NCBI RefSeq assembly: GCF_017310035.1
Contig: NZ_CP022296.1
Coordinates: 1-64,000 of the forward strand
Length of the DNA: 64,000 nucleotides
Direction: 5' to 3'
Source: Nocardioides sp. S5
Lineage (GTDB): Bacteria > Actinomycetota > Actinomycetes > Propionibacteriales > Nocardioidaceae
In this document: piece after piece, positions 1 through 11,331 of the stretch
How the letters are laid out: each line of letters starts with the position of its first letter
Numbering within the stretch: position 1 is the first letter of the stretch
Made by a program: the position numbers and the translations under genes
The notes under the pieces: generated by a model
Seen by the model: only the letters and a program-made list of their open reading frames with translations
Told to the model about the DNA's origin: nothing
Databases searched by the model: none

Positions 1-296
1 TGTGGATGACGTCTTGCCGCGACGGTCCTCAGGTTGTTACGTTCACAGCCTTCGAGGTGCCCTGCCACCTCGGTCTGTCCAGGGTCGTGCACATGGTGTG
101 ACCCGGGTCGCAGCGGCGCGGAATGTCCCTCTGACCTGCGGAAACGCTGGAACGGCCAGGGTGCGGCACGCCTCGGGGACGCTGTCCCGGGTCCTCGGGC
201 CAGTCAGTTCACAGCTTGTGGACAACTCTGTGGACCACGGTTCGCCGAGTGTTCGGTGTGAGCCTTCAGACAACGGTGGAGAGCAAAGGCGGTCCG
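1..296 (+). promoter_or_regulatory. dnaA upstream region with DnaA boxes
   Basis: Non-coding stretch before dnaA. It holds a perfect reverse DnaA box (TGTGGACAA, 217-225), a one-mismatch box (TGTGGACCA, 229-237) and a weaker one at the window edge (TGTGGATGA, 1-9). Boxes this close to dnaA fit autoregulation of dnaA by DnaA-ATP. I could not pick a clear -10/-35 pair. Confidence 0.6.
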
Positions 297-1742
297 GTGG
301 ACGACCAGCAGGTAGATCTCGGGACGGCATGGCAGCAGATCGTCGAGGACCTCCAGCCCAACCAGCGCGCCTGGCTGCGCCCGAGCGTGCCGGTGACGTT
401 GCACGAGAACACCGCGATCATCGCGGTCCCCAACGACTTCACGCGCAACCAGCTCGAGGGCCGGCTGCGCAACCACATCGAGGACGCGCTGACCGAAGGC
501 TTCGGGCGCGAGATCCGGATGCTGGTGACGGTGAACCCCGCGTTGGACGACGTACCGCCGCCCCCCGTCGACGAGTCGACAGATCGATCTGTCGCTTTGT
601 CGACAAATGAGCCGGCGTACGACTCAGCCTTCGACGCAGCGCCCGCGCCGCAGGTCGACCACGCCGAGCCGGCGTCGAGCGGCGAGCGTCGGCCGTCCGC
701 CCTCGAGACGCGGCTCAACCCGAAGTACACCTTCGAGACCTTCGTCATCGGCTCGTCCAACCGGTTCCCCCACGCCGCCGCGGTGGCGGTGGCCGAGGCG
801 CCGGGCAAGGCCTACAACCCGCTCCTGGTCTACGGCGAGTCGGGGCTGGGCAAGACGCACCTGCTCCACGCGATCGGCCACTACGTGCGCAGCCTCTACA
901 GCAACGCCAAGGTGCGCTACGTCTCCAGCGAGGAGTTCACCAACGAGTTCATCAACGCGATCCGTGACGACCGTCAGGACCGCTTCAAGCGGCGCTACCG
1001 CGACGTCGACGTGCTGCTGATCGACGACATCCAGTTCCTCGAGGGCAAGACCCAGACGCAGGAGGAGTTCTTCCACACGTTCAACACCCTCCACAACGCC
1101 AACAAGCAGATCGTGCTGACCTCCGACCGCGCGCCCAAGCGCCTCGAGGCGCTCGAGGACCGGCTCCGCAACCGCTTCGAGTGGGGGCTGATCACCGACG
1201 TCCAGCCGCCGGACCTCGAGACCCGCATCGCGATCCTGCGCAAGAAGGCCGCGATGGACCGCCTCACCGCACCGCCGGACGTGCTGGAGTTCATCGCCTC
1301 CAAGATCCAGACCAACATCCGCGAGCTCGAGGGCGCGCTGATCCGGGTCACGGCCTTCGCCAACCTCAACCGCCAGGAGGTCGACATGACCCTGGCCGAG
1401 ATCGTCCTCAAGGACCTGATCCCCGAGGGTGGCGAGCCGGAGATCACCCACGCGCTGATCATCGCCCAGACCGCCGCCTACTTCGGCGTCTCCCTGGAGG
1501 ACCTGACCGGCCCCTCTCGCGGTCGACACCTCGTCATGGCCCGCCAGATCGGCATGTACCTGTGCCGTGAGCTGACCTCGATGTCACTGCCGCAGATCGG
1601 CCGCGAGTTCGGCGGACGCGACCACACCACGGTGATGTACGCCGACCGCAAGATCCGCCAGCTCCTCGCCGAGCGACGCGCGGTCTTCAACCAGGTCAGC
1701 GAGCTCACCAACCGGGTCAAGATGCAGGCGCGTCAGGCCTGA
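297..1742 (+). CDS. dnaA: Chromosomal replication initiator protein DnaA
   Basis: Initiator that binds DnaA boxes at oriC and opens the duplex. The product is 481 aa. Domain I is about residues 1-85. A Pro/Asp/Ala-rich domain II linker runs to about 140. The AAA+ core follows, with Walker A GESGLGKT (180-187) and Walker B LLIDD (Asp at 243-244). The C-terminal domain IV carries the signature GRDHTTVMY near 438. I chose the GTG at 297 because it starts the conserved N-terminus and has purine-rich SD-like sequence (AAAGGCGG, 285-292) upstream; the frame stays open to 216 but that extension overlaps the DnaA box at 217-225. First gene of the dnaA-dnaN-gnd-recF order. Confidence 0.97.
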   Translation: MDDQQVDLGTAWQQIVEDLQPNQRAWLRPSVPVTLHENTAIIAVPNDFTRNQLEGRLRNHIEDALTEGFGREIRMLVTVNPALDDVPPPPVDESTDRSVALSTNEPAYDSAFDAAPAPQVDHAEPASSGERRPSALETRLNPKYTFETFVIGSSNRFPHAAAVAVAEAPGKAYNPLLVYGESGLGKTHLLHAIGHYVRSLYSNAKVRYVSSEEFTNEFINAIRDDRQDRFKRRYRDVDVLLIDDIQFLEGKTQTQEEFFHTFNTLHNANKQIVLTSDRAPKRLEALEDRLRNRFEWGLITDVQPPDLETRIAILRKKAAMDRLTAPPDVLEFIASKIQTNIRELEGALIRVTAFANLNRQEVDMTLAEIVLKDLIPEGGEPEITHALIIAQTAAYFGVSLEDLTGPSRGRHLVMARQIGMYLCRELTSMSLPQIGREFGGRDHTTVMYADRKIRQLLAERRAVFNQVSELTNRVKMQARQA

Positions 1743-2152
1743 GGACCGGTACGCCGTCCGCCGTGGTCGTGGTCCACGACGTGTGGAGAACGTGTGGTTC
1801 GGATCGGCGCTTCGTCCCCAGCCCCTGTGGACCCCTCGGGACGAATGACACGGAAGCGGTCCCTGTCCACACCCGCCAGCGAGTTCACCGTGCTGGGTGC
1901 ACACCCGTCATCCACATGGTTCCAGGACGCTGACCTGCGGAGATGTCGGTTGTCCACAGTTTCCACCGACCCTATGACCACTATGAACCTCAAGACTGGA
2001 CCGACAACCCACCAACGTCTACCGGCCCCTCCTCTGGGGAGAACCCTGCCGGGCCCCCGGGTCCGCGTGGCAGGATGCACTTCCCACACGCCTGCGTGTG
2101 GACCCTGTCTGCCTGCACGTCTCACGCACCACCTCTCTTCGAGGAGACCCCT
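1743..2152. other. Probable oriC (dnaA-dnaN intergenic region)
   Basis: A 410-base gap without a gene. It holds several DnaA-box-like 9-mers on both strands: TGTGGAGAA (1782-1790), TGTGGACCC (1826-1834), CTGTCCACA (1863-1871), TCATCCACA (1908-1916), the perfect TTGTCCACA (1950-1958) and TGTGGACCC (2097-2105). In actinobacteria oriC usually lies between dnaA and dnaN. No obvious long AT-rich unwinding element is visible; the least GC-rich part is about 1905-2010. Confidence 0.75.
1950..1978 (+). promoter_or_regulatory. Candidate dnaN promoter overlapping a DnaA box
   Basis: A -35-like TTGTCC (1950-1955) and a -10-like TATGAC (1973-1978) are separated by exactly 17 bases. The -35 is part of the perfect DnaA box TTGTCCACA (1950-1958). 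The predicted transcript would have a leader of about 170 bases before dnaN. This is a sequence-based prediction. Confidence 0.4.
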
Positions 2153-3286
2153 GTGAAGTTCCGCGTCGAACGCGACGTCTTCGCCGATGCCGTCGCCTGG
2201 GCTGCCCGCAGCCTGCCGGTCCGCCCGAGCTCGCCGGTCCTGGCCGGCCTGCTCATCGAGGCCAACGACGCCGGCCTGATGCTGTCGACGTTCGACTACG
2301 AGACCTCGGCCCGCGCCACCCTTACGGCGGAGGTCAACGACGAGGGCAAGGCGCTGGTGAGCGGTCGCCTGCTGGCCGACATCTGCCGCAGCCTTCCCGC
2401 GAAGCCGGTCGAGCTGACCCTGGAGGGCCCCCGCGTCTCGCTGACCTGCGGCTCGGCGCGCTTCAGCCTGCAGACCATGCCGGTCGCCGACTACCCGACG
2501 CTTCCCGAGATGCCCTCGGCCACTGGCACCGTGTCCAGCGCCGACTTCGCGCACGCGGTCGCCCAGGCGGTCACGGCGGCCGGTCGTGACGACATGCTGC
2601 CGGTGCTGACCGGCGTACGGATCGAGATCGACGGCTCCACGATGGCCCTGCTCGCCACCGACCGCTTCCGCCTCTCGCACCGCGAGCTCACCTGGAACCC
2701 GCAGTCACCCGACGAGTCGGTCGCCGCGCTGGTCCCGGCCAAGGTGCTCGGCGACACGGCGAAGTCGCTGACGTCGGGAGCCGAGGTCACCATCGCGCTC
2801 AGCGCGAGCGGGGCGGGCGAGGGCCTCATCGGGTTCGAGGGCACGGGCCTGGGCGGCGTACGCCGCACGACCACCCGCCTGCTCGACGGCGAGTTCCCCA
2901 AGGTCCGCTCCCTCTTCCCGGCCGAGCACCTCACGATCGCCAAGGTCAACAAGGCCGAGCTCATCGAGACCGTGAAGCGCGTGGCCCTCGTCGCCGAGCG
3001 CAACACCGCGGTGCAGATGAAGTTCGGTGACCACCAGATCGTCCTCGACGCCGGCTCCGGCGACGAGGCGATGGCGACCGAGGCGGTCGACGCCGACATC
3101 ACCGGCGACGACCTCACGACCGGCTTCAACCCGCAGTTCCTGCTCGACGGCCTCACCGCCATCGACGGGGAGTTCGTCGACCTGGCCTTCACCCAGGCCA
3201 CCAAGCCGGTCGTGATCTCCGGGACCGACGCCGACGACGCCGGGTCGTTCCGCTACCTGCTGATGCCGCGGCGCTTGCTGAGCTGA
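2153..3286 (+). CDS. dnaN: DNA polymerase III beta subunit (sliding clamp)
   Basis: Ring-shaped processivity clamp that tethers DNA polymerase III and other repair proteins to DNA. The product is 377 aa, normal for the family, with the three repeated clamp folds. It starts KFRVERDVF after the initiator and ends in the typical YLLMPRRL segment. The GTG at 2153 is supported by GAGGAG at 2141-2146, 6 bases upstream; a longer open frame back to 1943 would run through the oriC region and has no SD. Downstream is gnd, then recF, whose product is also a replication and repair factor. Confidence 0.97.
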   Translation: MKFRVERDVFADAVAWAARSLPVRPSSPVLAGLLIEANDAGLMLSTFDYETSARATLTAEVNDEGKALVSGRLLADICRSLPAKPVELTLEGPRVSLTCGSARFSLQTMPVADYPTLPEMPSATGTVSSADFAHAVAQAVTAAGRDDMLPVLTGVRIEIDGSTMALLATDRFRLSHRELTWNPQSPDESVAALVPAKVLGDTAKSLTSGAEVTIALSASGAGEGLIGFEGTGLGGVRRTTTRLLDGEFPKVRSLFPAEHLTIAKVNKAELIETVKRVALVAERNTAVQMKFGDHQIVLDAGSGDEAMATEAVDADITGDDLTTGFNPQFLLDGLTAIDGEFVDLAFTQATKPVVISGTDADDAGSFRYLLMPRRLLS

Positions 3287-3360
3287 GTCCTGTCGCTGTT
3301 CGAGGACTGTTCGACCCCTCGACCACCAAGAGGGTGGGTCGACCGTCGAGAGGCGGGGTC

Positions 3361-3366
3361 TAGGCT
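3361..3366 (+). promoter_or_regulatory. Candidate -10 element of gnd (leaderless type)
   Basis: TAGGCT lies 6 bases before the ATG at 3373, and no SD is present. This spacing would put the transcript start at or next to the start codon. Confidence 0.4.
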
Positions 3367-3372
3367 CGACCC

Positions 3373-4347
3373 ATGGACATCGGACTCATCGGACTCGGCA
3401 AGATGGGCGGCAACATGCGCGAGCGCATGCGCCGCGCAGGACTGACGGTCGTCGGCTACGACCGCAATCCCGACGTCAGCGACGTCGACTCGCTGGCCGC
3501 GCTCGTCGAGGCACTGCCCAGCCCCAAGGTCGTGTGGGTCATGGTCCCCGCCGGCGACGCCACCCGCGCCACGGTGAAGGAGCTCGGCGAGCTCCTGGGC
3601 GAGGGCGACGTCGTGGTCGACGGCGGCAACTCGCGCTGGACCGACGACGTCGCCAACGCCGAGCTGCTCGCGGCGAAGGGCATCGGCTACGTCGACTGCG
3701 GTGTCTCCGGCGGCGTCTGGGGCCTGGAGAACGGCTACGCCCTGATGTACGGCGGCGACGCCGACGACATCGCGAAGGTCCAGCCGGCCTTCGACGCGCT
3801 GGCTCCCGAGGGCGACTTCGGCTCCGTGCACGCGGGCAAGGTCGGCGCCGGGCACTTCTCCAAGATGGTCCACAACGGCATCGAGTACGCGATCATGCAG
3901 TCCTACGCCGAGGGTTGGGAGCTGCTCGAGAAGGTCGACATGGTCGAGAACGTGACCGAGGTCTTCCGCTCGTGGCGCGAGGGCACCGTCATCCGCTCGT
4001 GGCTGCTCGACCTCATGGTCGCCGCCCTCGACGACGACCCGGGGCTGAGCCAGATCGCCGGCTACGCCGAGGACTCCGGCGAGGGCCGCTGGACGGTCGA
4101 GGCCGGCATCGAGAACGCCGTCGCCACCCCCGCCATCACCGCCGCGCTCTACGCACGCTTCGTCTCCCGCCAGGACGACAGCCCGGCCATGAAGGCCGTG
4201 GCCGCGATGCGCAACCAGTTCGGCGGCCATGCCGTGCGCACCGCTGCCCCCAAGGGCGGCGACGTCGAGGACGGCGGTGCCGCCGACCAGACCGAGACCG
4301 CGAAGAAGGCCGGTGCCGGCAGCGCCGAGGAGCCCAGCGAGAGTTGA
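3373..4347 (+). CDS. gnd: 6-phosphogluconate dehydrogenase, decarboxylating (short type)
   Basis: Oxidises 6-phosphogluconate to ribulose 5-phosphate and CO2 in the pentose phosphate pathway, giving NAD(P)H and nucleotide precursors. The 324-aa product is the short YqeC/GndA-like form (about 300 aa) rather than the 470-aa form. The N-terminal Rossmann motif GLGKMGGNM is followed by DGGNSRW and the substrate-binding segment [12 protein letters not shown] with the catalytic Lys. The last 25 or so residues are a Glu/Ala-rich tail. It sits between dnaN and recF, a known arrangement in actinobacteria. The stop is only 4 bases before the recF start, so the two are probably co-transcribed. Confidence 0.93.
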   Translation: MDIGLIGLGKMGGNMRERMRRAGLTVVGYDRNPDVSDVDSLAALVEALPSPKVVWVMVPAGDATRATVKELGELLGEGDVVVDGGNSRWTDDVANAELLAAKGIGYVDCGVSGGVWGLENGYALMYGGDADDIAKVQPAFDALAPEGDFGSVHAGKVGAGHFSKMVHNGIEYAIMQSYAEGWELLEKVDMVENVTEVFRSWREGTVIRSWLLDLMVAALDDDPGLSQIAGYAEDSGEGRWTVEAGIENAVATPAITAALYARFVSRQDDSPAMKAVAAMRNQFGGHAVRTAAPKGGDVEDGGAADQTETAKKAGAGSAEEPSES

Positions 4348-4351
4348 GACC

Positions 4352-5503
4352 TTGCACGTCGCCCACCTGAGCCTGCACAACTTCCGGTCCTACGCCGACC
4401 TCGACGTCGCGCTGGAGCCGGGGGCCACGGCCTTCATCGGCCGCAACGGGCAGGGCAAGACCAACCTCGTCGAGGCGATCGACTACCTCTCCCGGCTGTC
4501 CTCGCACCGGGTCGCGACCGACGCCCCGCTCATCCGGGCCGGCGCCGACCAGGCGGTCGTGCGGGCGTCGGTGGTCAAGGAGGGGCGTACGGCACTGCTC
4601 GAGGTCGAGCTGAACCCCGGACGCGCGAACCGGGCCCGGATCAACCGCTCTCCCCTGCCGCGGCCGCGGGAGATCATCGGCCTGGTGCGCACGGTGGTCT
4701 TCGCCCCCGACGACCTGACCCTGGTCAAGGGTGACCCGTCCGACCGCCGCAAGATGCTCGACGACCTGCTGGTGCTCCGCACCCCCCGACTGGCAGGAGT
4801 GCGCTCGGACTACGACCGGATCCTCAAGCAGCGCAACAGCCTGCTCAAGACCGCCGGCATCGCACGCGGCTCGTCGCGCGACGCCGCGATGGCGACGCTC
4901 GAGATCTGGGACGACAACCTGGCCCGGGTCGGCGCGGAGATCCTCGGTGCGCGCCTGCAGCTCGTCGAGGACCTGCGCCCCTACCTCGGCAAGGCCTACG
5001 AGGCGGTGGCCCGCGGCGCGAGCCGCGACGACGCCGACCTCGAGTACAAGCCCAGCATCGATGTGGGCACACCCGAAGCGACCGACCTCCAGCAGGCCCT
5101 GCTCGACGCCATCGCCTCACGGCGCAAGGACGAGCTCGACCGGGGGATCTCGCTCGTCGGCCCGCACCGTGACGAGCTGCTGCTCACCCTCGGCACGGGG
5201 TCCGGGCCCGACGACCTGCGCCTGCCGGTCAAGGGGTACGCCTCGCACGGGGAGTCGTGGTCGTTCGCGCTGGCGCTGCGCCTGGCGTCGTACGACCTGC
5301 TCCGCGCCGACGGCGACGACCCGATCCTCGTGCTCGACGACGTCTTCGCCGAGCTCGACGCCGAGCGCCGCAGCCAGCTCGCCCAGCTCGTGGCCGGTGC
5401 CGAGCAGGTGCTGGTCACCGCCGCGGTCGCCGCGGACGTGCCCGAGTCGCTGCAGGGCGTGCGCTACCTCGTCGCCGACGGCGAGGTGACCCGTGACGCC
5501 TGA
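4352..5503 (+). CDS. recF: DNA replication and repair protein RecF
   Basis: SMC-like ATPase that loads RecA at single-strand gaps through RecFOR. The product is 383 aa. Walker A GRNGQGKT is at residues 30-37, an ABC-signature-like segment [11 protein letters not shown] is near the C-terminal third, and Walker B is [11 protein letters not shown]. The start is a TTG at 4352: the family N-terminus ([13 protein letters not shown]) begins right there, and no ATG or GTG lies between it and the gnd stop. The frame is open further upstream, but only as a shadow of gnd. Its end overlaps the next gene by 11 bases. Confidence 0.94.
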   Translation: MHVAHLSLHNFRSYADLDVALEPGATAFIGRNGQGKTNLVEAIDYLSRLSSHRVATDAPLIRAGADQAVVRASVVKEGRTALLEVELNPGRANRARINRSPLPRPREIIGLVRTVVFAPDDLTLVKGDPSDRRKMLDDLLVLRTPRLAGVRSDYDRILKQRNSLLKTAGIARGSSRDAAMATLEIWDDNLARVGAEILGARLQLVEDLRPYLGKAYEAVARGASRDDADLEYKPSIDVGTPEATDLQQALLDAIASRRKDELDRGISLVGPHRDELLLTLGTGSGPDDLRLPVKGYASHGESWSFALALRLASYDLLRADGDDPILVLDDVFAELDAERRSQLAQLVAGAEQVLVTAAVAADVPESLQGVRYLVADGEVTRDA

Positions 5504-6074
5504 GGACGAGCCCGCGACGGGCGAGGAGACGGCACCCGAGCAGGTCGTCGGGCAGGGGCAGGAGCCGATCCCGGAGCACCGCGCCGACGGTCTCGACCTG
5601 GCGCGCTCCGCTGCCCGGGCGGCCGCGGCGAGCGCCAGCACCCAGCCGGCGCGCCGGAAGGCGGCGCCCTTCCGGCGGCGTACGCGCACCACGTCGTCGG
5701 GCGCGCGCCCCGACGACCGCGACCCGCAGCTGCTCGACCAGGCCATGGGGCGACTGATCGCCAACCACGGCTGGGAGCTCGACCTGAAGGTCCAGGGGGT
5801 CTTCGGCCGCTGGGCCGAGCTGGTGGGCTCGGAGGTCGCCGACCACTGCACGCCTGAGTCGTTCGACGACGGCCGGCTGGTGGTCCGCACCGACTCCACC
5901 GCCTGGGCCACCCAGCTCAAGCTGCTCGCGCCCTCGGTCGTACGCCGCCTCAACACCGAGCTCGGGCACGGCACGGTCACCGTGATCGAGGTGCTCGGGC
6001 CGCACCTGCCGAGCTGGACCAAGGGCCGGCTGTCCAGCCGCGACGGCCGGGGACCCCGCGACACCTACGGCTGA
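5493..6074 (+). CDS. DUF721 family protein (DciA-like)
   Basis: The 193-aa protein has a DUF721 domain in its C-terminal half (about 80-180: [36 protein letters not shown]). DUF721 relatives outside actinobacteria include DciA, which helps load replicative helicase; that role here is inferred from family and from the position between recF and gyrB. The N-terminal 80 residues are low-complexity and rich in Glu, Pro, Ala and Arg. The GTG at 5493 overlaps the recF end by 11 bases, indicating translational coupling. Mycobacterial counterparts sit in the same place. Confidence 0.85.
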   Translation: MTPEDEPATGEETAPEQVVGQGQEPIPEHRADGLDLARSAARAAAASASTQPARRKAAPFRRRTRTTSSGARPDDRDPQLLDQAMGRLIANHGWELDLKVQGVFGRWAELVGSEVADHCTPESFDDGRLVVRTDSTAWATQLKLLAPSVVRRLNTELGHGTVTVIEVLGPHLPSWTKGRLSSRDGRGPRDTYG

Positions 6075-6154
6075 GCCGGAATGCCGATCTGAGGGCCCCG
6101 CGCCGGTAGGGGGACCCACCGACCCCCCTGTTCGGCGCTGTGAACCGGCCTCAT

Positions 6155-6177
6155 GGGGCCCCTGAGGGCACTTTTTT
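6155..6177 (+). terminator. Possible intrinsic terminator after the DUF721 gene
   Basis: A short GC stem (GCCC-CTGA-GGGC, 6158-6169) is followed by AC and six T (6172-6177). The stem is short, so this is only a candidate. It is the only clear T-run in this gap. Confidence 0.4.
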
Positions 6178-6232
6178 GCCCCTGTCGTCCCCAACTCACG
6201 GGTTGATCCTTCGGTGGGAGCGCCTGAGGCAG

Positions 6233-6238
6233 TAGTAT
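6233..6238 (+). promoter_or_regulatory. Candidate -10 of the gyrB promoter
   Basis: TAGTAT, with a weak -35-like TTCGGT (6210-6215) at 17-base spacing. It would give a leader of about 90 bases before gyrB and rules out the ATG at 6237, which lies inside it. The rest of the 6075-6332 gap shows nothing else apart from the candidate terminator. Confidence 0.4.
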
Positions 6239-6332
6239 GGGCCTACGAGTCGCACGTCTGGTTGCCCGTGGCAGCAGCAGCGACTCGACTCATGTCGAAC
6301 GCCCTTGCAGGCGACGGGAAGAAGGCTGTGCC

Positions 6333-8543
6333 TTGAGCGAAGAGAACGACGAGTTCACCACCGAGCCGACCACCGACTCACAGGCACCCGCGCCCGACGC
6401 TCCCCCCTCCCCCGCCGAGGCCATCGCCGAGGCGGTGGAGGCTGCGCAGGAGGAGGCGGCCGACGCCGTGGCGGAGAAGCGCTCCTCGACCGCGGTCGAC
6501 GAGGCCTTCGAGTACGACGCGTCCGCGATCACCGTGCTCGAGGGCCTCGAGGCGGTGCGCAAGCGCCCCGGCATGTACATCGGCTCCACCGGTGAGCGCG
6601 GCCTGCACCACCTGATCTGGGAGATCGTGGACAACGGAGTCGACGAGGCTCTCGCCGGCTACGCCACCCGGATCGTGCTGACGCTCCAGGCCGACGGCGG
6701 AGTGCGCGTGGAGGACAACGGTCGCGGCATCCCGACCGACACCGCGCCCGGCCAGGACATGCCGGCGCTCACGATGGCGCTGACGATGCTCCACGCGGGC
6801 GGCAAGTTCGGCGGCGGCGGCTACAAGGTGTCCGGCGGCCTCCACGGCGTCGGCGTCTCGGTCGTCAACGCGCTGTCGACCCGCCTCGTCGCCGAGGTCA
6901 AGAACCGCGGCCACCTGTGGCGTCAGTCGTTCCAGCTCGGCGTGCCCGACGCCGACCTCGCGCAGGTGCGCGCGCTGGAGGACGGCGAGGGCACCGGCAC
7001 CACGGTGACCTGGTACGCCTCCGAGGACATCTTCGAGCACACCACCTACAACCTCGAGACCATCACCTCGCGCCTGCGCGAGATGGCCTTCCTCAACAAG
7101 GGCGTCGAGTTCGTCGTGCGCGACGAGCGGCCCGATGCCGAGTCGCGTGTCGACGCGATCGAGGACGACACGGTCGACAGCTCGATCGACAACGCCGGCC
7201 ACGACGCCATCAAGCGCGCGGAGACCGGTGGTCTCGAGCAGGTCTTCAAGTACGACCGCGGCCTCGTCGACTACGTCGAGCACCTCAACCGCCGCAAGGA
7301 CAAGGCCAACGCGACTGTCATCTCCTTCGAGGCCGACACCCCCGAGTCGGTGGAGAACCACATGAGCCTCGAGGTCGCGATGCAGTGGAACACCTCCTAC
7401 ACCGAGTCGGTCCACACCTTCGCCAACAACATCAACACCCACGAGGGCGGCACCCACGAGGAGGGCTTCCGCGCCTCCCTCACCTCGCTCGTCAACAACT
7501 GGGGCGAGGAGTGGGGCCTGATCAAGAAGAAGGAGGACCGGGTCTCGGGCGACGACATCCGCGAGGGACTGACCGCGATCGTCTCCATCAAGCTCGCGGA
7601 GCCGCAGTTCGAGGGCCAGACCAAGACCAAGCTCGGCAACACCGAGGCCAAGGGCTTCGCCCAGCGCATCATGAACGACCAGCTCGGCGCGTGGTTCGAG
7701 CAGAACCCGGCCGAGGGTCGCGACATCGTGCGCAAGTCGCAGGCCGCGGCCAGCGCCCGCATCGCCGCACGCAAGGCGCGCGAGCTCGCCCGCGGCCGCA
7801 AGGGCCTGCTCGGCGGCGGCGGCCTGCCCGGCAAGCTGAGCGACTGCCAGTCGACCAACCCCGCCGAGTGCGAGGTCTTCATCGTCGAGGGCGACTCCGC
7901 CGGCGGCTCCGCGCGCCAGGGCCGCGACCCGCGCATCCAGGCGATCCTGCCGATCCGCGGCAAGATCCTCAACGTCGAGAAGGCCCGCATCGACAAGGTG
8001 CTCGCCAACTCCGAGGTCCAGGCGATCATCTCCGCGCTCGGCACCGGCATCCACGAGGAGTTCAACCTCGAGAAGCTGCGCTACCACAAGGTCGTGATGA
8101 TGGCCGACGCCGACGTCGACGGCCACCACATCAACACCCTGCTGCTGACGCTGCTGTTCCGCTTCATGAAGCCGCTCATCGAGCACGGCTACGTCTACAT
8201 GGCCCAGCCCCCGCTCTACCGCCTGCGCTGGAACAAGCCGGCCGAGCACGAGTTCGTCTACTCCGACGCCGAGCGCGACGCGCTGCTCGCCGACGGCCAG
8301 GCCCAGGGCAAGAAGCTGCCCAAGGAGAACCCGGTCCAGCGCTACAAGGGTCTCGGCGAGATGAACGCCGACGAGCTGTGGGAGACCACGATGGACCCCG
8401 ACGCGCGCCTCATGAAGCAGGTGACGCTCGAGGACGCCGCCCAGGCCGACGAGATCTTCTCGATCCTGATGGGCGAGGACGTCGAGCAGCGCCGCTCCTT
8501 CATCCAGCGCAACGCCAAGGACGTCCGTTTCTTGGATATCTAG
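6333..8543 (+). CDS. gyrB: DNA gyrase subunit B
   Basis: ATPase subunit of gyrase, which introduces negative supercoils with GyrA. From the TTG at 6333 it is 736 aa. The GHKL ATPase region has [21 protein letters not shown] and [13 protein letters not shown]. The TOPRIM part has [14 protein letters not shown] and DADVDGHH. The first 65 or so residues, before the conserved [20 protein letters not shown], are an acidic Ala/Glu/Pro-rich extension. The TTG is chosen because AGAAGG lies about 8 bases upstream and the earlier ATG at 6237 falls inside a -10-like element. gyrA follows after 58 bases with its own SD. Confidence 0.95.
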   Translation: MSEENDEFTTEPTTDSQAPAPDAPPSPAEAIAEAVEAAQEEAADAVAEKRSSTAVDEAFEYDASAITVLEGLEAVRKRPGMYIGSTGERGLHHLIWEIVDNGVDEALAGYATRIVLTLQADGGVRVEDNGRGIPTDTAPGQDMPALTMALTMLHAGGKFGGGGYKVSGGLHGVGVSVVNALSTRLVAEVKNRGHLWRQSFQLGVPDADLAQVRALEDGEGTGTTVTWYASEDIFEHTTYNLETITSRLREMAFLNKGVEFVVRDERPDAESRVDAIEDDTVDSSIDNAGHDAIKRAETGGLEQVFKYDRGLVDYVEHLNRRKDKANATVISFEADTPESVENHMSLEVAMQWNTSYTESVHTFANNINTHEGGTHEEGFRASLTSLVNNWGEEWGLIKKKEDRVSGDDIREGLTAIVSIKLAEPQFEGQTKTKLGNTEAKGFAQRIMNDQLGAWFEQNPAEGRDIVRKSQAAASARIAARKARELARGRKGLLGGGGLPGKLSDCQSTNPAECEVFIVEGDSAGGSARQGRDPRIQAILPIRGKILNVEKARIDKVLANSEVQAIISALGTGIHEEFNLEKLRYHKVVMMADADVDGHHINTLLLTLLFRFMKPLIEHGYVYMAQPPLYRLRWNKPAEHEFVYSDAERDALLADGQAQGKKLPKENPVQRYKGLGEMNADELWETTMDPDARLMKQVTLEDAAQADEIFSILMGEDVEQRRSFIQRNAKDVRFLDI

Positions 8544-8601
8544 GCCGCTAGCCCGATCTACGAGCAGCCCTAGACATTCTTAGAACGCAGGAGAGAAGCA
8601 C

Positions 8602-11328
8602 ATGACTGAGACCCCCACCGGCACCGGCGCAGGCGGCTTCGGGTTCGGCGACGACCGCATCCAGCCGATCGAGCTCCAGACGCTGATGCAGCAGTCCTAC
8701 ATCGACTACGCGATGACCGTGATCGTCGGACGCGCGCTGCCCGACGTACGTGATGGGCTCAAGCCGGTGCACCGCCGCATCCTCTACGCGATGTACGACG
8801 GCGGCTACCGCCCCGACCGCGGCTTCTCGAAGTGCTCGCGCGTCGTCGGCGACGTGATGGGTCAGTACCACCCCCACGGCGACACCGCGATCTACGACAC
8901 CATGGTCCGCCTCGCGCAGCCGTGGGTGCTGCGCTCCCCGCTGATCAACGGCCAGGGCAACTTCGGCTCGCCGGGCAACGACTCCGCCGCCGCCATGCGC
9001 TACACCGAGTGCCGGATGGCGCCGCTGGCGATGGAGATGGTGCGCGACATCGACGAGGACACCGTCGACTTCCGCCCCAACTACGACGGGCGCTCGCAGG
9101 AGCCGACCATCCTGCCCTCGCGCTTCCCCAACCTGTTGGTCAACGGCTCGGCCGGCATCGCGGTCGGCATGGCCACCAGCATCCCGCCGCACAACCTCCG
9201 CGAGGTCACCGAGGCCGCGACCTGGGCGCTCGAGCACCCGGACGCCACCAAGGAGGAGCTGCAGGACGCCGTCATCGAGCGGATCAAGGGCCCTGACTTC
9301 CCCAACGGCGCGCTGATCGTGGGCCGCCAGGGCATCGAGCAGGCCTACCGCACCGGTCGTGGCTCGATCTCGCAGCGCGCGGTCGTCGAGATCGACGAGG
9401 ACGCCAAGGGCCGCACGATGCTCGTCATCAGCGAGCTCCCCTACATGGTCAACCCGGACAACCTCGCGCTGAAGATCGCCGAGCTCGCCGACTCCGGGCG
9501 CATCCAGGGCATCTCCGACGTGCGTGACGACACCAGCTCGCGCACCGGCCAGCGCCTGGTGATCGTCCTCAAGCGCGACGCCGTGGCTCGCGTCGTGCTC
9601 AACAACCTCTTCAAGCACACCGAGCTGCAGACCAACTTCTCGGCCAACATGCTGGCGCTGGTCGACGGCGTGCCGCGCACGCTCCCGATCGACCAGTTCA
9701 TCTCCAACTGGGTGACCCACCAGATCGAGGTCATCCAGCGGCGTACGCGCTTCCGCCTCGCCGAGGCCGAGCGCCAGGCCCACATCTACCGCGGTCTGGC
9801 CAAGGCGCTCGACGCCCTGGACGAGGTGATCGCGCTGATCCGTCGCAGTCCCGACGTCGAGGAGGCCCGCAGCGGCCTCATCGCGCTGCTCGACATCGAC
9901 GAGGTGCAGGCCAACGCCATCCTCGAGATGCAGCTGCGTCGCCTCGCGGCGCTGGAGCGCCAGAAGATCATGGACCGCCTCGCCGACCTCGAGCGGGTGA
10001 TCGCCGACCTCGAGGACATCCTCGCCAACGAGCCGCGCCAGCGTCAGATCGTCTCCGACGAGCTCAAGGAGATCACCGACAAGTACGGCAACGAGCGGCG
10101 TACGCAGATCATCGCCGCGGACGGCGACCTGTCGATGGAGGACCTGATCCCCGACGAGGACCTCGTCGTCTCCATCACCCGTGGCGGCTACGCCAAGCGC
10201 ACCCGCGCCGACCAGTACCGCCTGCAGAAGCGCGGTGGCAAGGGCGTGCGCGGCGCGACCCTGCGCGGCGACGACGTGGTGCAGCACTTCATCGCGACCA
10301 CCAACCACCACTGGCTGCTGTTCTTCACCACGGCCGGTCGGGTCTACCGCACCAAGGCCTACAACCTGCCCGAGGCGGCGCGCGACGCGAAGGGCGGCCA
10401 CGTGGCCGGCCTGCTGAGCTTCCAGCCCGACGAGGACATCGCCCAGGTGCTGGCGATCCGCGACTACGAGCAGGCCCCCTACCTCGTGCTCGCCACCCGC
10501 ACCGGCCTGGTCAAGAAGACCAAGCTCGGCGACTACAACTCCCCGCGCCAGGCCGGCGTCATCGCGATCAACTTCCGTGAGGACGACGACGAGCTGATCG
10601 GCGCCGAGCTGGTCAACGGCGACGACGACATCCTGCTGGTCTCCCGCAAGGGCCAGTCGATCCGCTTCAAGGCCGACGACGAGCAGCTGCGCCCGATGGG
10701 CCGCGCCACCGGCGGTGTGCGCGGGATGAAGTTCCGCGACGGCGACTCGCTGCTCTCGATGTCGGTCATCCGGGCCGACCAGGTCGCGGCCGAGGAGGCC
10801 GTCGAGGGCGACGCCGCCGCCTCGGAGGAGGTCAAGGAGCAGTACGTCTTCACGATCACCGACGGCGGCTTCGCCAAGCGCAGCCGCATCAGCGACTACC
10901 GCCTGCAGTCCCGCGGAGGCATCGGCATCAAGGCGATGTCGCTGTCCAACGAGGACCGTGGCGGCCTGGTGGGCGCCTTCATCGTGGAGGAGGAGGACGA
11001 GGTCCTCTCCATCACCAGCAGTGGTCAGGTCGTGCGCAGCCCGATCGACGCCAACTTCCGGCCCACCGGCCGCTCGACGATGGGCGTGAAGTTCGTGACG
11101 CCGAAGAAGGGCGACACCGTGGCCGTCGTGGCCCGCTCCGTGGAGGCCAAGGTCGTCGAGGAGGCGGCCGAGGCAGCGGGCGGGGACACGAGCGCCGACG
11201 AGGCCGGTGCTCCGGTCGACGAATCGCAGGACGTGGCCGACGGTGCAACAATCGAGGCTCAGGACGCCGCTGACGCGAGCGTCCAGGTGTCCGACGAGCT
11301 GGGCGCCGACGAAGACACCGAGGAGTGA
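8602..11328 (+). CDS. gyrA: DNA gyrase subunit A
   Basis: DNA cleavage-rejoining subunit of gyrase. The product is 908 aa. The active-site Tyr is Y134 (AAMRYTECR). The quinolone-resistance region reads [10 protein letters not shown], with Thr95 and Asp99 at the positions of E. coli Ser83 and Asp87. The GyrA box is KRGGKGVRG in the C-terminal beta-pinwheel domain. The last 55 or so residues form an acidic tail, mirroring the acidic head of GyrB. The ATG has AGGAGAG (8589-8595) 6 bases upstream. The DUF3566 gene starts 3 bases after the stop. Confidence 0.97.
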   Translation: MTETPTGTGAGGFGFGDDRIQPIELQTLMQQSYIDYAMTVIVGRALPDVRDGLKPVHRRILYAMYDGGYRPDRGFSKCSRVVGDVMGQYHPHGDTAIYDTMVRLAQPWVLRSPLINGQGNFGSPGNDSAAAMRYTECRMAPLAMEMVRDIDEDTVDFRPNYDGRSQEPTILPSRFPNLLVNGSAGIAVGMATSIPPHNLREVTEAATWALEHPDATKEELQDAVIERIKGPDFPNGALIVGRQGIEQAYRTGRGSISQRAVVEIDEDAKGRTMLVISELPYMVNPDNLALKIAELADSGRIQGISDVRDDTSSRTGQRLVIVLKRDAVARVVLNNLFKHTELQTNFSANMLALVDGVPRTLPIDQFISNWVTHQIEVIQRRTRFRLAEAERQAHIYRGLAKALDALDEVIALIRRSPDVEEARSGLIALLDIDEVQANAILEMQLRRLAALERQKIMDRLADLERVIADLEDILANEPRQRQIVSDELKEITDKYGNERRTQIIAADGDLSMEDLIPDEDLVVSITRGGYAKRTRADQYRLQKRGGKGVRGATLRGDDVVQHFIATTNHHWLLFFTTAGRVYRTKAYNLPEAARDAKGGHVAGLLSFQPDEDIAQVLAIRDYEQAPYLVLATRTGLVKKTKLGDYNSPRQAGVIAINFREDDDELIGAELVNGDDDILLVSRKGQSIRFKADDEQLRPMGRATGGVRGMKFRDGDSLLSMSVIRADQVAAEEAVEGDAAASEEVKEQYVFTITDGGFAKRSRISDYRLQSRGGIGIKAMSLSNEDRGGLVGAFIVEEEDEVLSITSSGQVVRSPIDANFRPTGRSTMGVKFVTPKKGDTVAVVARSVEAKVVEEAAEAAGGDTSADEAGAPVDESQDVADGATIEAQDAADASVQVSDELGADEDTEE

Positions 11329-11331
11329 TCC

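Noticed and set aside
216..296. N-terminal extension of DnaA from a TTG at 216
   Set aside because: It would overlap the DnaA box at 217-225 and adds residues foreign to the family; the GTG at 297 fits better.
1743..2152. A ParB-binding parS site near the origin
   Set aside because: I looked for the GTTTCACGTGAAAC-type 16-mer here and in other gaps and found none.
6378..8249. A 623-codon open frame antisense to gyrB
   Set aside because: Same shadow effect; no start signal and no recognisable protein.
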